Part shown: piece by piece, positions 17,503-25,593 of the stretch | Layout of the letters: each line of letters opens with the position of its first letter | How positions within the stretch are numbered: the first letter of the stretch is position 1 | Assembly (NCBI RefSeq): GCF_014219065.1 | Contig: NZ_JACLGO010000015.1 | Location: forward strand, 32,670-96,669 | Length of the DNA: 64,000 nt | Origin: Halopseudomonas xiamenensis | GTDB lineage: Bacteria; Pseudomonadota; Gammaproteobacteria; Pseudomonadales; Pseudomonadaceae | Direction of reading: 5' to 3' | The notes under the pieces: generated by a model | The model's input: the letters and a program-made list of their open reading frames with translations, nothing else | Told to the model about the DNA's origin: nothing | Databases searched by the model: none | Program-made: the position numbers and the translations under genes

Positions 17503-17856
17503 TCATTGCTTGATGAAGTAGCGTACCAGCGTCTTGCCCTGATCGAACTTGTACAGCTCAATGGTTTCGATCACGCCACTGCCGTCACGCATAACGTTCC
17601 TGTGGTGACAGGCTGCTTCGTTGGCGGCGATGATAGAGAGCTCCACCTCCACGATGAACTTGCTGTTCTGCTGCTCCCACATGTTTTCCAGTACCGAAAA
17701 ACCTTCAACCACAGGCCGGCCCAGATATTCAATCTCCAGCCCATTGGGGGCAACGCTTCTGTAGTGCGCAAAAAAGCCATCCCGGTCGCCGGCGTTCCAA
17801 CACTCCAGCTGGCCATGCAGAAACGACTCGATTCCCTTGCTATCGATATTGCTCAT
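17503..17856 (-). CDS. SnoaL/NTF2-like protein, copy 2
   Basis: A 117-residue paralogue of the protein at 11923: both have an ELYKFD/ELYKFE stretch before the C-terminal strand RYFI and the NEAACHHRN motif. Fold and possible roles are as for copy 1. AAGGTGA precedes the ATG. It lies 38 nt after the P450 stop and 179 nt before the methyltransferase start, in the same direction. Two related small fold proteins bracketing the two halves of the cluster may act on related intermediates. Confidence 0.75.
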   Translation of the reverse strand: MSNIDSKGIESFLHGQLECWNAGDRDGFFAHYRSVAPNGLEIEYLGRPVVEGFSVLENMWEQQNSKFIVEVELSIIAANEAACHHRNVMRDGSGVIETIELYKFDQGKTLVRYFIKQ

Positions 17857-17894
17857 CTTTTCACCTTGCTGATTCGTTAATCATGTACCGCGCT

Positions 17895-19172
17895 TCAGTC
17901 CCAGATCACGTGAACGGATTTCGCGCCCCGCAATTGCGCCCCGGCAATCTTCGGTGCGGGCATATCGGGATCCAAACGGAGGTTGGGGAACAGATCAAGA
18001 ATGCCGTTGATCGCACAGGTGAGCTCCACCTTGGCAACGAACTGGCCAATGCACATATGCGGACCGAACCCGAATCCCAGCGAGGGACGGGATTTACGAT
18101 CAATATCGAAAACATCCGGATCGTCGAACGCCTCCTCATCCCGGTTGGCGGAAATCACCATGCATTGAACCATCGAGCCTTTCGGCACCATAACACCCCC
18201 AATCTCGACATCCTTGGAGGCCTGGCGGACCTTGAAGGTCGAAACTGGCTCGTAACGCACAGTCTCGTCGATCAACTTACCAATCAGCTTACGGTCATTG
18301 CGGACTCGCTCCTGCAACTCAGGCCGCTCCAGCAGTAACGTCATCACCGAACTGAATGTCCGCGTCGTGGTTTCTCCTGCAGCGGGCAGGAGTGAACGGA
18401 CGAAAGTTGTGACCTCATGATCATCCAGCGCCCGCCCCTCATATTCCGCATTGATGAGCCTGCTGATCAGATCAGTGCCTTGAGAGCCCTCGGCACGCTT
18501 GGCAACAACCACTTCCTTGATTGCATCGTAAAGGCTCTTCACTGCCTGGCCCGCCAGAGCACCAAAAATCCTGGCCTTTTCCGGGTCGATCTGGTTGGCT
18601 GCCACAAGAGCCAAAGCCCAGCTGGCATACTTCTTGAATTTCTCTGGATCGTCGGCCGGAAAGCCCATGAGTTCATACATGACACGAATGGGGAAATAGA
18701 GACCAAAATCCATCAGATTGGCTTTCTTGTCTGGCGCCATCGGAAGCAGAAACTCTTCGCGGATGACCCGTTCAATCTCGGGCCGCCATTTATCCACCGT
18801 TTGCGGCATGAATACCGGCTGGAGCAGTGCCCGGGTACGACGGTGCTGTTCACCATCCATTGCAAGAACAATCAATCCGTCAAAAAAGGCGCCCATTCCT
18901 TCGGCAATAAAGCCGCTCGTAAAAGTCTCCGCGTCGCGCAGTACCGCAATCACGTCCTTGTATTTGAATAGCGTCACCGCGCACTTCGGTGCCTTAGCAC
19001 TCGCGTTGGTCGGTACTTTCAAGTAGGTATCGACAAAGTCGCCCTGCATGACCGGTTCGTTAAGGAGCTTTTCCCGGCAAAGTGCATGAATATCGACGTC
19101 TGTACCGAGGTAGGTGTCCGAGACCGCATGGTAGGCGGCTTCAATATCAAGTTCCTGAAATGTAAGTGACAT
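17895..19172 (-). CDS. Cytochrome P450 monooxygenase
   Basis: A soluble bacterial class I P450 of 425 residues. The heme-binding loop reads FGFGPHMCIGQ with the axial Cys at 374. The ExxR helix is ETVRYE, and the oxygen-activating I-helix reads LPAAGETTT. No membrane anchor is present, and the length is normal for bacterial P450s. It needs a ferredoxin and reductase, and the set at 3765-5338 or the ferredoxin at 60089 could supply electrons. AGGAG precedes the ATG. The FAD oxidoreductase gene lies 43 nt upstream in the same direction, and the gap carries a CA motif. The substrate is not evident; hydroxylation of a terpenoid, steroid or fatty acid type molecule is typical. Confidence 0.96.
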   Translation of the reverse strand: MSLTFQELDIEAAYHAVSDTYLGTDVDIHALCREKLLNEPVMQGDFVDTYLKVPTNASAKAPKCAVTLFKYKDVIAVLRDAETFTSGFIAEGMGAFFDGLIVLAMDGEQHRRTRALLQPVFMPQTVDKWRPEIERVIREEFLLPMAPDKKANLMDFGLYFPIRVMYELMGFPADDPEKFKKYASWALALVAANQIDPEKARIFGALAGQAVKSLYDAIKEVVVAKRAEGSQGTDLISRLINAEYEGRALDDHEVTTFVRSLLPAAGETTTRTFSSVMTLLLERPELQERVRNDRKLIGKLIDETVRYEPVSTFKVRQASKDVEIGGVMVPKGSMVQCMVISANRDEEAFDDPDVFDIDRKSRPSLGFGFGPHMCIGQFVAKVELTCAINGILDLFPNLRLDPDMPAPKIAGAQLRGAKSVHVIWD

Positions 19173-19199
19173 AGCATATTCTCCTGATTAAGAATTTAA

Positions 19200-19214
19200 T
19201 TCTTGTTGTTTATT
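19200..19214 (-). promoter_or_regulatory. CA motifs before the P450 gene
   Basis: On the minus strand AATAAACAACAAGAA holds two overlapping AANAANAA matches, 28 nt before the P450 start codon and next to its AGGAG. Confidence 0.5.
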
Positions 19215-19215
19215 G

Positions 19216-20802
19216 CTAAGGTTTCTTGGCTAAATAACTGGTCACCCGTTTAGCTGCCAGCCGGCCGGCCATACCATTCACACCGCCCCCAGGGTGACTA
19301 CCAGCGCTGCCGAGGTATAAGCCCGCCACCGGCAGAGTGTCGCCGCCCAACCCGTGAGCCGGACGCATAGTGCTTGAACGCATCGTGGTGGTATCGATAT
19401 GCACTACGCAGCCGTTTACCGTGTTCAGCCGGGCGGTAAAGTCGGGGGCAGCTTCAATCCGCCGCCCGATGACATGACCTTTTATGCCTTCCACATAATC
19501 GGAAAGTTGATCGATGACCTGATCCGCCACATCCTCTCTGATGGCGTCCCAGCCACCGGTCGGATTAACCGGCATGACCGGTGGATAGATGTAAACAACG
19601 TCCTGGCCTTCAGGCGCCTGTGAAGGGTCTGCCGCACTTGGCGCCGCCATGGTTACATATGGCAGCTGCGGTACTTCTCCTCGGGAGCTCGCGGCGAAAT
19701 TTTCCAGCACCGCTTCTTCGGTACCGATCAGCAGGCAAGTATTGCGTAGATCCAAGCCATCACCTCGTGCCGCTTCGAAGCGCGGCACGGAAATCCGCCC
19801 ATCCAGAGCGAGATCAATCTTGAGCGGGCCCGAGCCTTTGGCATTTGCCGGTGCCATGGCGATCCGGGTCAACAGGTGCCCGGGCATTTCGCCAGCCGTC
19901 ACCATCTCCAGCGCGACCCTGGGATGGCAGCCAGCAATAACCGAGCGGGCCGTGAACTCGCGTCCATCGGCCAACTTGACACCCTTCACCGTATTTTGAC
20001 TGGAAACGATCTCTGTCACGGTCGCAGAGGTAATGACCTCCCCACCCAACTCCACGAGCCTGGAGGACATTGCATTGCTCAACTGCTGCATACCGCCTCG
20101 CACGCGGCCGACACCGAAGCGGTGAAGAAAGCCGAGCAAGGCATAGTAGATGCCGCCACCATCAGCTGTGATATCGCCGGCCAGGCCAGTCAAGGCACAC
20201 ATCGCAGAAATGGTTACCGGATGCTCAAAGCGTTCACGGGCAGCCTGATGAGCGGAGCCTGTCATCAGCGCCATCAACTCCGGCTTGAGTTTGCGATTCT
20301 TGAGGGCGCTACCCACAACTTTCAATTTTGTCGTCAAGTTCAGCTTGGCCGGATCCACGCGCATCATCGGAAGCGCAATTTCCAGAAACATGTCAACAAC
20401 AGACATGAACTCCAGAAATGCGTCGGCATCTTCTGTGCTATAGCGGCGGATCTCAGCGGCCGTCTTCAGGCGATCTCGCCAAAAGACCAGTGAGCTTCCG
20501 TCCGGGTGGAGATATACATATCCCGGTGCCAGCTCGATCATCTCGAATCCGTGGCGCTCCAAGTCCAACTCCTGGGGTACGTGGGCGTGGACACGCATCG
20601 ACATCATATCCAAAGCGCAAGGATGCACCAGATGTTCGGGTGCCTCAGGGATCAGGAACCCCGACGATGCCATTCCGCCCACTTTGTCGAGCGCCTCCAG
20701 CAACAGGACCTTTTTTCCTTCCAGGCCGAGGTAACAGCCCGCCGACAGCCCGTTAGTGCCGCCGCCCACTATGATCACGTCAAAATCAGTCTTGTTATTC
20801 AT
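19216..20802 (-). CDS. Phytoene-desaturase-like FAD oxidoreductase
   Basis: A 528-residue FAD enzyme of the CrtI/RetSat/amine-oxidase superfamily. The ADP-binding motif VIIVGGGTNGLSAG occupies residues 9-22, followed by the acidic LLLEA. The C-terminal FAD contact is present (LYLGSAGSHPGGGVNGM near residues 495-511), as in carotenoid desaturases and retinol saturases. These enzymes desaturate, saturate or isomerise long isoprenoid or polycyclic substrates. AGGAT precedes the ATG. It is the promoter-proximal gene of the minus-strand set with the P450. No carotenoid synthesis genes (crtE, crtB) are nearby, so a catabolic or tailoring role is more likely than pigment synthesis. Confidence 0.85.
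   Translation of the reverse strand: MNNKTDFDVIIVGGGTNGLSAGCYLGLEGKKVLLLEALDKVGGMASSGFLIPEAPEHLVHPCALDMMSMRVHAHVPQELDLERHGFEMIELAPGYVYLHPDGSSLVFWRDRLKTAAEIRRYSTEDADAFLEFMSVVDMFLEIALPMMRVDPAKLNLTTKLKVVGSALKNRKLKPELMALMTGSAHQAARERFEHPVTISAMCALTGLAGDITADGGGIYYALLGFLHRFGVGRVRGGMQQLSNAMSSRLVELGGEVITSATVTEIVSSQNTVKGVKLADGREFTARSVIAGCHPRVALEMVTAGEMPGHLLTRIAMAPANAKGSGPLKIDLALDGRISVPRFEAARGDGLDLRNTCLLIGTEEAVLENFAASSRGEVPQLPYVTMAAPSAADPSQAPEGQDVVYIYPPVMPVNPTGGWDAIREDVADQVIDQLSDYVEGIKGHVIGRRIEAAPDFTARLNTVNGCVVHIDTTTMRSSTMRPAHGLGGDTLPVAGLYLGSAGSHPGGGVNGMAGRLAAKRVTSYLAKKP
20792..20799 (-). promoter_or_regulatory. CA motif inside the first codons of the FAD oxidoreductase gene
   Basis: AATAACAA directly follows the ATG on the minus strand. 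Confidence 0.3.
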
Positions 20803-20864
20803 GGCAGTATCCTATTCAAGCTGAAGAGCACCCTATAACAAAGGCCTACTCCGTGCTGCGCTAC

Positions 20865-20885
20865 CGTTTTACCCCAGGTAAAACG
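20865..20885. promoter_or_regulatory. Perfect 9-bp inverted repeat (candidate operator)
   Basis: CGTTTTACC and GGTAAAACG are separated by CCA. It lies 63 nt upstream of the FAD oxidoreductase start and contains the same TTTTAC...GTAAAACGATT pattern as 14942-14963. A half-site with the same GTAAAACGAT lies at 63087. Confidence 0.55.
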
Positions 20886-20945
20886 ATTGGAGCAGTTCGC
20901 GGCTGTCACTGAGGGAGCTGATACCATAGCACTTAAAATTCTTGG

Positions 20946-20964
20946 TGCAGAACTTTAATCTGCA
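20946..20964. promoter_or_regulatory. Palindrome TGCAGAA-N5-ATCTGCA (candidate operator)
   Basis: Six of seven positions pair, with a 5-nt spacer. TGCTAG follows after 22 nt, as it does at the 15100 site after 23 nt. Confidence 0.5.
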
Positions 20965-21073
20965 TATGGAATTAAAAAGCAATCTCTGCTAGGGTTCTCC
21001 TGGGCACTGCTATTTAAGCTTGGACGACAGATCTGACGTCGTTCCGGGGCTGTGAAAAAGCAATCCGCCGCTG

Positions 21074-21090
21074 AAAAAATAAAAATAAAG
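21074..21090 (+). promoter_or_regulatory. A-rich tract with CA motif matches
   Basis: AAAAAATAAAAATAAAG contains AATAAAAA just before the AAGGA of the short ORF at 21100. Confidence 0.3.
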
Positions 21091-21099
21091 GACGACAAA

Positions 21100-21315
21100 A
21101 TGAGAACAGATCTGGATCAGTCAGACCCACTATCCTGCTCAGTGCATTTATCAGCGTTTTTTGCGTTGGTGAATCAAGGCAGACCGCATTATTCCTTCAC
21201 GGCCCTAAATCAGACACTTCCCATCCACAGCGACCTCGGAGCCCTGGCACCTGCAGCTGGCGGTTGGAACAGCAAGACTCCCTCTAACAACTTCAATAAT
21301 GGAGCACTGTCATGA
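21100..21315 (+). CDS. Possible 71-residue ORF translationally coupled to DUF1329 copy 2
   Basis: The ATG at 21100 has AAAGGA 8 nt upstream, and the stop overlaps the DUF1329 start as ATGA at 21312-21315, an arrangement typical of translational coupling. The sequence (MRTDLDQSDPLS start, NNFNNGALS end) matches no family I know and has no signal peptide. It could be a leader that controls DUF1329 translation, or a chance ORF. Confidence 0.3.
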   Translation: MRTDLDQSDPLSCSVHLSAFFALVNQGRPHYSFTALNQTLPIHSDLGALAPAAGGWNSKTPSNNFNNGALS

Positions 21316-22670
21316 AACTGAGGATCGCAATTGGTCTATTACTGAGCGGGATATCTGCTGCCGCCCTTGCCGCCGTTAGTCCGGACGAGGCACAACAGCT
21401 AGGACAGAACCTCACATTTATCGGCGCAATCCAGGCAGCTAACGCCGACGGAAGCATTCCCGCTTATGAAGGCGGACTGCGCACAGCTCCGGAAGGCTTC
21501 CAACCTGACAGCGGCACCTGGGCGGATCCGTTCAAAGATGAAAAGCCCCTGTATCGCATCACCTCGGCCAACATGGCTGAGTATGCCGACCTGCTGAGTG
21601 CCGGACAGAAGGAAGTGCTGCAACGCAATCCGGAATACTACATGGACATTTACCCTTCGCACCGGACGGCAGCCTATCCACAGGAAGTGATGAGCGCGAC
21701 TATCCGTAATGCGGGCACGTGCGAAACACATAAAGAAGGTCTCGCTCTGAAAGCCGATTGCCGCGGAGGGCTCCCATTCCCTATCGCAAAAAACGGCAAT
21801 GAGATGATGTGGAATCTGTTGGTGCGATACAACGACGGTAAATACGGCACCACCACCTCTTCTTCCAATACCTGGTTGGTGGATCGCAACGGAAGCATTA
21901 CTCGCACAGCGAACCAATCGACCTTCGTGGAGCGCCCTTATTATCAGCTTGACGTGCCCGGCCGCGATCCCGAGATGTTCTACCGTGTTTATTCTCTGAC
22001 CAAAGCGCCAGCGCGCAAGGCTGGCGAACTGACCGGCATGATGGACTTCCTTGACCCTACAGCGCAGCCGCGCCGAGCGTGGAGCTACACACCAGGTCAG
22101 CGCCGCGTGAAGCTGGCCCCGGAGTTCAACTACGACACGCCGGTAGGCAGCATGGGTGGCCTCGAATTGTTCGACGAGCTCTTCATGTTCTCCGGCTCGC
22201 AGGATCGATTTGATTACAAACTGGTTGGTAGAAAGGAGATGCTGATTCCTTACAATGCCTACAAGTTCTACTTCGGCTGCGATGATCAGTTCCGAGCCGC
22301 ACACGCAAATCCTGAATGCGAACGCTGGGAGAAACACCGTGTGTGGGAAGTAGAAGCAACGCTCAAGCCCGGCATGCGCCACGTTTACAGTAAGCGCATC
22401 TACTATCTTGATGAAGATACCTATGGTGCCGGTCTTTACGACGCATGGGATCAGAATGGTCAGCTGTACCGCGCTATGATGCTTGGTGGTGTGCAGTTCT
22501 ACGACCATGACATTCCTTATATCGTTAAGCACACCATGTTCGATTTCAACAAGGGCATGTACGGCATCGTCAACGATGGCATGGATGGCGGCTACCGCGT
22601 GATGACGGAACCCCGGAGAGAGCGTGACATGAATCCGGAAGCAATCGTATCCCGCGAATCACAACGCTGA
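21312..22670 (+). CDS. DUF1329 envelope protein, copy 2
   Basis: 452 residues with a signal peptide ending near residue 21 (SAAALA). The family core is intact: PRRAWSYTPGQRRVKLAPEF near residues 255-275, FDELFMFSGSQDRFD, CERWEKHRVWEVEATLKPGM, YYLDEDTYGAGLYDAWDQ. It is closest to copy 4 at 41747 (both share LVRYND/QVRYNDGK and GTTTSSSN). GGAG lies 8 nt before the ATG. A strong terminator follows at 22684. The adjacent alpha/beta hydrolase and DUF1302 genes point to a joint envelope function for a hydrophobic substrate. Confidence 0.92.
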   Translation: MKLRIAIGLLLSGISAAALAAVSPDEAQQLGQNLTFIGAIQAANADGSIPAYEGGLRTAPEGFQPDSGTWADPFKDEKPLYRITSANMAEYADLLSAGQKEVLQRNPEYYMDIYPSHRTAAYPQEVMSATIRNAGTCETHKEGLALKADCRGGLPFPIAKNGNEMMWNLLVRYNDGKYGTTTSSSNTWLVDRNGSITRTANQSTFVERPYYQLDVPGRDPEMFYRVYSLTKAPARKAGELTGMMDFLDPTAQPRRAWSYTPGQRRVKLAPEFNYDTPVGSMGGLELFDELFMFSGSQDRFDYKLVGRKEMLIPYNAYKFYFGCDDQFRAAHANPECERWEKHRVWEVEATLKPGMRHVYSKRIYYLDEDTYGAGLYDAWDQNGQLYRAMMLGGVQFYDHDIPYIVKHTMFDFNKGMYGIVNDGMDGGYRVMTEPRRERDMNPEAIVSRESQR

Positions 22671-22683
22671 CTGCACGTCCCAG

Positions 22684-22722
22684 AACCCTTCAGTTGCCTG
22701 CGCAGCTGAAGGGTTTCTTTCT
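22684..22722 (+). terminator. Rho-independent terminator after DUF1329 copy 2
   Basis: AACCCTTCAGTTGC pairs with GCAGCTGAAGGGTT (13 of 14 pairs, 4-nt loop) and is followed by TTCTTTCT. Confidence 0.8.
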
Positions 22723-22739
22723 ATCATAGGAATCGACCC

Positions 22740-23648
22740 ATGCGGCAAATCAAACTGACGTGGGACGTCAGCCATCTCACGCCCTATTCCATACCAGTTA
22801 ATGTATCGGGCTCGTTGTTTGCCCCCGACCAGCCAACACCCTCCGATCAACCGCTCGATCTGCTGGTATGCCTGCATGGTGGCAGTTGCTCCAGTGAGTA
22901 TTACCATCCAGAGCATATTGATCCCTCGTACAGTTTTGCCAGATACATGACCGAACGGGGCTATCTGGTGTTAGCCCTGGACACGCTCGGAATGGGCCGC
23001 AGCAGCAAACCCGAGCCCGAGAATCAACTGACACTGGAGATGATTGCCGCTGCCAGCGACTTTGTAACACGGCAAGCTGCTTCCTCTCTACAAGACGGCG
23101 AATGGCTTCAACTGCCGCCGAACAGCACACTGCGAGCGTCTGGCCTGGGCCATTCCATGGGCGGAATGCTGTCGGTCTATCAACAGGGCCGTTTTCAAAG
23201 CTTTGAGCGGCTGATTGTTGCTGGATGGAGCAACCTGCCACTGGATCTGAGCGACGCCGATATCGCCAGCATGCGCGCAGGTCTCTCCGACGGTGGCTAT
23301 ATCCCAACAGACCGTCAGCCGCTGCAAACATTGTTCCATCTCCCCGACGTGCCAGCCGAGGTAATAGCCGCTGATAACAAACACGCGGGCTTGACACCCG
23401 TCACCCTGGCGCTGGCCGCCCTATCCCCCGGCACGGTAACAAGGGAAGCCGCAGTCATCCGCTGCCCGGTTCTGCTGCTCTTTGGTGAAGTGGACGTCAG
23501 CGCCGATCCACAACGTGAAACCACCTTCTATCCGACCGCAAGCAGCATCGATCTGAAGCGTATCGAGCAATCAGCTCATATGCATAACCTGGCCCAATCC
23601 AGGCAAATCGCATGGCACGCCATCCATGAATGGCTGCTGGCACACTAG
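22740..23648 (+). CDS. Alpha/beta hydrolase
   Basis: A 302-residue serine hydrolase. In contrast to the fusion protein at 10540, its catalytic elements are present: oxyanion region VCLHGGS near residue 41, nucleophile elbow GHSMGG near 138-143, acid region LLFGEVDVS near 250 and a candidate His in QSAHMHNL near 281. No signal peptide is visible, so it probably acts in the cytoplasm on an ester, lactone or C-C bond. AGGA precedes the ATG. It sits between a DUF1329 and a DUF1302 gene; the terminator at 22684 means it may be transcribed partly by read-through. Confidence 0.88.
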   Translation: MRQIKLTWDVSHLTPYSIPVNVSGSLFAPDQPTPSDQPLDLLVCLHGGSCSSEYYHPEHIDPSYSFARYMTERGYLVLALDTLGMGRSSKPEPENQLTLEMIAAASDFVTRQAASSLQDGEWLQLPPNSTLRASGLGHSMGGMLSVYQQGRFQSFERLIVAGWSNLPLDLSDADIASMRAGLSDGGYIPTDRQPLQTLFHLPDVPAEVIAADNKHAGLTPVTLALAALSPGTVTREAAVIRCPVLLLFGEVDVSADPQRETTFYPTASSIDLKRIEQSAHMHNLAQSRQIAWHAIHEWLLAH

Positions 23649-23847
23649 GAGACAATTCGGCTCTGCCCGCAGCCCCGCTGAGCAGCGCCGTACCAAGCCC
23701 TGCCACCTCTCAGCGCGGCTGCTTCCGCTCTATTCCCCGGAGGCTCTCACGTCCGCACAGCATGTAATCCAGCGATATATCCGGGTCTTTCAACGATAGA
23801 CATTGGCGTTGTTCCCGCTCATGCAGTGGCGTCTACTGAAGACGTCG

Positions 23848-23863
23848 AACAACAAAAATAAAA
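23848..23863 (+). promoter_or_regulatory. CA motif before DUF1302 copy 1
   Basis: AACAACAAAAATAAAA lies 17-32 nt upstream of the ATG, just before the GGAG. Inverted GTTGTTC and GAACAAC copies flank the preceding 40 nt. Confidence 0.5.
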
Positions 23864-23879
23864 CTCACGGAGATGTTTC

Positions 23880-25541
23880 ATGTTCAAGCCAGAGTTGACA
23901 CCTATCAGCACAGCCGTAGGGCTTTCAGCTTTGCTTTTCTGTGCAAGCCAGGCCCAGGCCGCAGAATTCGAAACTGGCAATCCCGATCTGATCGGTCGCT
24001 GGGACAACACCATCCGTTACAACCTCGGTATACGCGCAGAAAGCCGCGACACCGCGCTTGGTAACAACGCAACCTACGACGAATCAAACTACAAATTCGA
24101 TCGGGGTGACGTGGTCACCAATCGCCTGGACGTCATGAGCGAACTCGAGCTCGCCTACAAACAAAACCACGGCCTGCGAATAAGCGGTGCCGCCTGGTAT
24201 GACGCTGCCTATTCCAACACCGACGTCAAGACCAACCCCGGCAATGTCTATTACCCCGGCGCAACCGCTGGCCCAAGCACTCCCAGTTACCGCGACGGAC
24301 GCTACTCATCTCACACCGCACGATATCATCAGGGCCTGAGCGGCGAGCTGCTGGATGCATTCGTGTTTACCCGTTTTCATGTCGGAGATGTGCCCGTCAG
24401 CTTGCGAGCTGGCCGCCACGCTTTGTACTGGGGCAATGGTCTGTTGATTGCCGGCCACGCCGTATCCTATGCACAGGCTCCGCTTGACGGCCGTAAAGCG
24501 CTCGCCAATCCAGGCACGGAAACGCGAGAGATCTTCCTGCCGTTGGCGCAAATTTCCGGTCAAGCACAGGTTACCGACCGGTTTTCCATTGCCGCTCAAT
24601 ACTTTCTTGAATGGGATCCCACCCGTGCCCCTGAAGGCGGAACCTACCTTGCATCGGCGGACGTTGCGCTAGAAGGCCCGCAGCAGCTTCCCGTGGCTCC
24701 TGGCTTCGCCTTGCCCATCATCGACCCAGTGAAGCCCGGCAATCGTGGGAATTGGGGAGTGATGGCACGCTACGCTCTGGACTTCATGCACTCGGACATC
24801 AGCGTTTTCTACCGCGAGTTCGATGACTATTCGCCATGGGGACTGCAGGCCGGGCCCGGCTTTGCCCGCTATGTATATCCAGAAGACGTGAAGCTTTATG
24901 GCTTGAGCTGGTCCGCTGGCCCGTTACTGGGCGGCGCGTCAGTGGGCATTGACCTTTCCTACCGGGAGAACGCCTCGCTTGTCTCCAGCAGCTTCAATCT
25001 GGCCGATGGCCAAGGCGCTCGGGGCAATACCTGGCACATGGTCGCCAATGGTCTTTGGCTATTACCCACGACGCCGTTGTTCGACACCGGCTCGCTCATC
25101 GCAGAGATAGCTTATAGCCGCCTGGACAAAGTGAAAAGCAACGCAGACCTTTTCCGGGGAGAGGGTTACGCCGGTTGCGACGGGCAGGACAAGGACTGGG
25201 GCTGCGCCACACGTGACTACACAGGTGTCGCTGTCAACTTCACTCCGCAATGGCTGAGCGTATTTCCAGGCTGGAATATTTCCGCCCCCATAAGCCTCAA
25301 CTACGGAATCTCCGGCAACGCCGCCACAGGAGGTGGGAGTGAAGGTGATTATAACTTCAAGGTCGGTATAAAGGGCATCCTGGACGAGCGCTATGAAATC
25401 AGTCTGGCGTACATCGGGTACGGTTCGAAAATGATCACCCGCGACATACCGGGCGTTGGCAAGACAGTGGTGGGCGGCAACGGCAGTGTCGGTCTGTCTG
25501 ATCGGGACTGGGTATCGCTGACCCTGAGTACGGCCTTCTGA
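23880..25541 (+). CDS. DUF1302 outer-membrane protein, copy 1
   Basis: 553 residues with a signal peptide ending SQAQA near residue 23. The mature part is rich in alternating beta segments and ends in aromatic VSLTLSTAF, a typical beta-barrel C-terminus. Family motifs include RWDNTIRYNLGIRAES near 40-56, RGDVVTNRLDV and YWGNGLL. DUF1302 proteins are porin-like outer-membrane proteins that accompany DUF1329 proteins in clusters for hydrophobic compounds. GGAG precedes the ATG. Together with DUF1329 copy 3, 52 nt downstream, it forms the first of two DUF1302/DUF1329 pairs in the window. Confidence 0.9.
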   Translation: MFKPELTPISTAVGLSALLFCASQAQAAEFETGNPDLIGRWDNTIRYNLGIRAESRDTALGNNATYDESNYKFDRGDVVTNRLDVMSELELAYKQNHGLRISGAAWYDAAYSNTDVKTNPGNVYYPGATAGPSTPSYRDGRYSSHTARYHQGLSGELLDAFVFTRFHVGDVPVSLRAGRHALYWGNGLLIAGHAVSYAQAPLDGRKALANPGTETREIFLPLAQISGQAQVTDRFSIAAQYFLEWDPTRAPEGGTYLASADVALEGPQQLPVAPGFALPIIDPVKPGNRGNWGVMARYALDFMHSDISVFYREFDDYSPWGLQAGPGFARYVYPEDVKLYGLSWSAGPLLGGASVGIDLSYRENASLVSSSFNLADGQGARGNTWHMVANGLWLLPTTPLFDTGSLIAEIAYSRLDKVKSNADLFRGEGYAGCDGQDKDWGCATRDYTGVAVNFTPQWLSVFPGWNISAPISLNYGISGNAATGGGSEGDYNFKVGIKGILDERYEISLAYIGYGSKMITRDIPGVGKTVVGGNGSVGLSDRDWVSLTLSTAF

Positions 25542-25571
25542 GACGACTTGCTGCCATTTACCGCGACATAA

Positions 25572-25579
25572 AACAATAA
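25572..25579 (+). promoter_or_regulatory. CA motif before DUF1329 copy 3
   Basis: AACAATAA lies directly upstream of the CCGGAG ribosome binding site. Confidence 0.45.
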
Positions 25580-25593
25580 AACCGGAGATTCTC

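Larger units (their letters stand above)
20803..21311. other. Divergent control region between the FAD oxidoreductase and DUF1329 copy 2
   Basis: This region of about 500 nt carries both operator types (20865-20885 and 20946-20964), a TGCTAGGGT -10-like element at 20987, an A-rich tract at 21074-21090 and a possible short ORF at 21100-21315. It probably drives transcription in both directions. Confidence 0.6.

Noticed and set aside
15404..20802. Carotenoid biosynthesis cluster
   Set aside because: A phytoene-desaturase-like gene is present, but no crtE, crtB or crtY type genes are nearby.
21399..22532. Long open frame on the minus strand, 377 codons
   Set aside because: It is antisense to DUF1329 copy 2, which has a signal peptide, ribosome binding site and family motifs. 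The antisense frame is an effect of codon usage.
22740..23648. Non-catalytic hydrolase like the fusion at 10540
   Set aside because: GHSMGG and the His and acid regions are present, so this one looks active.
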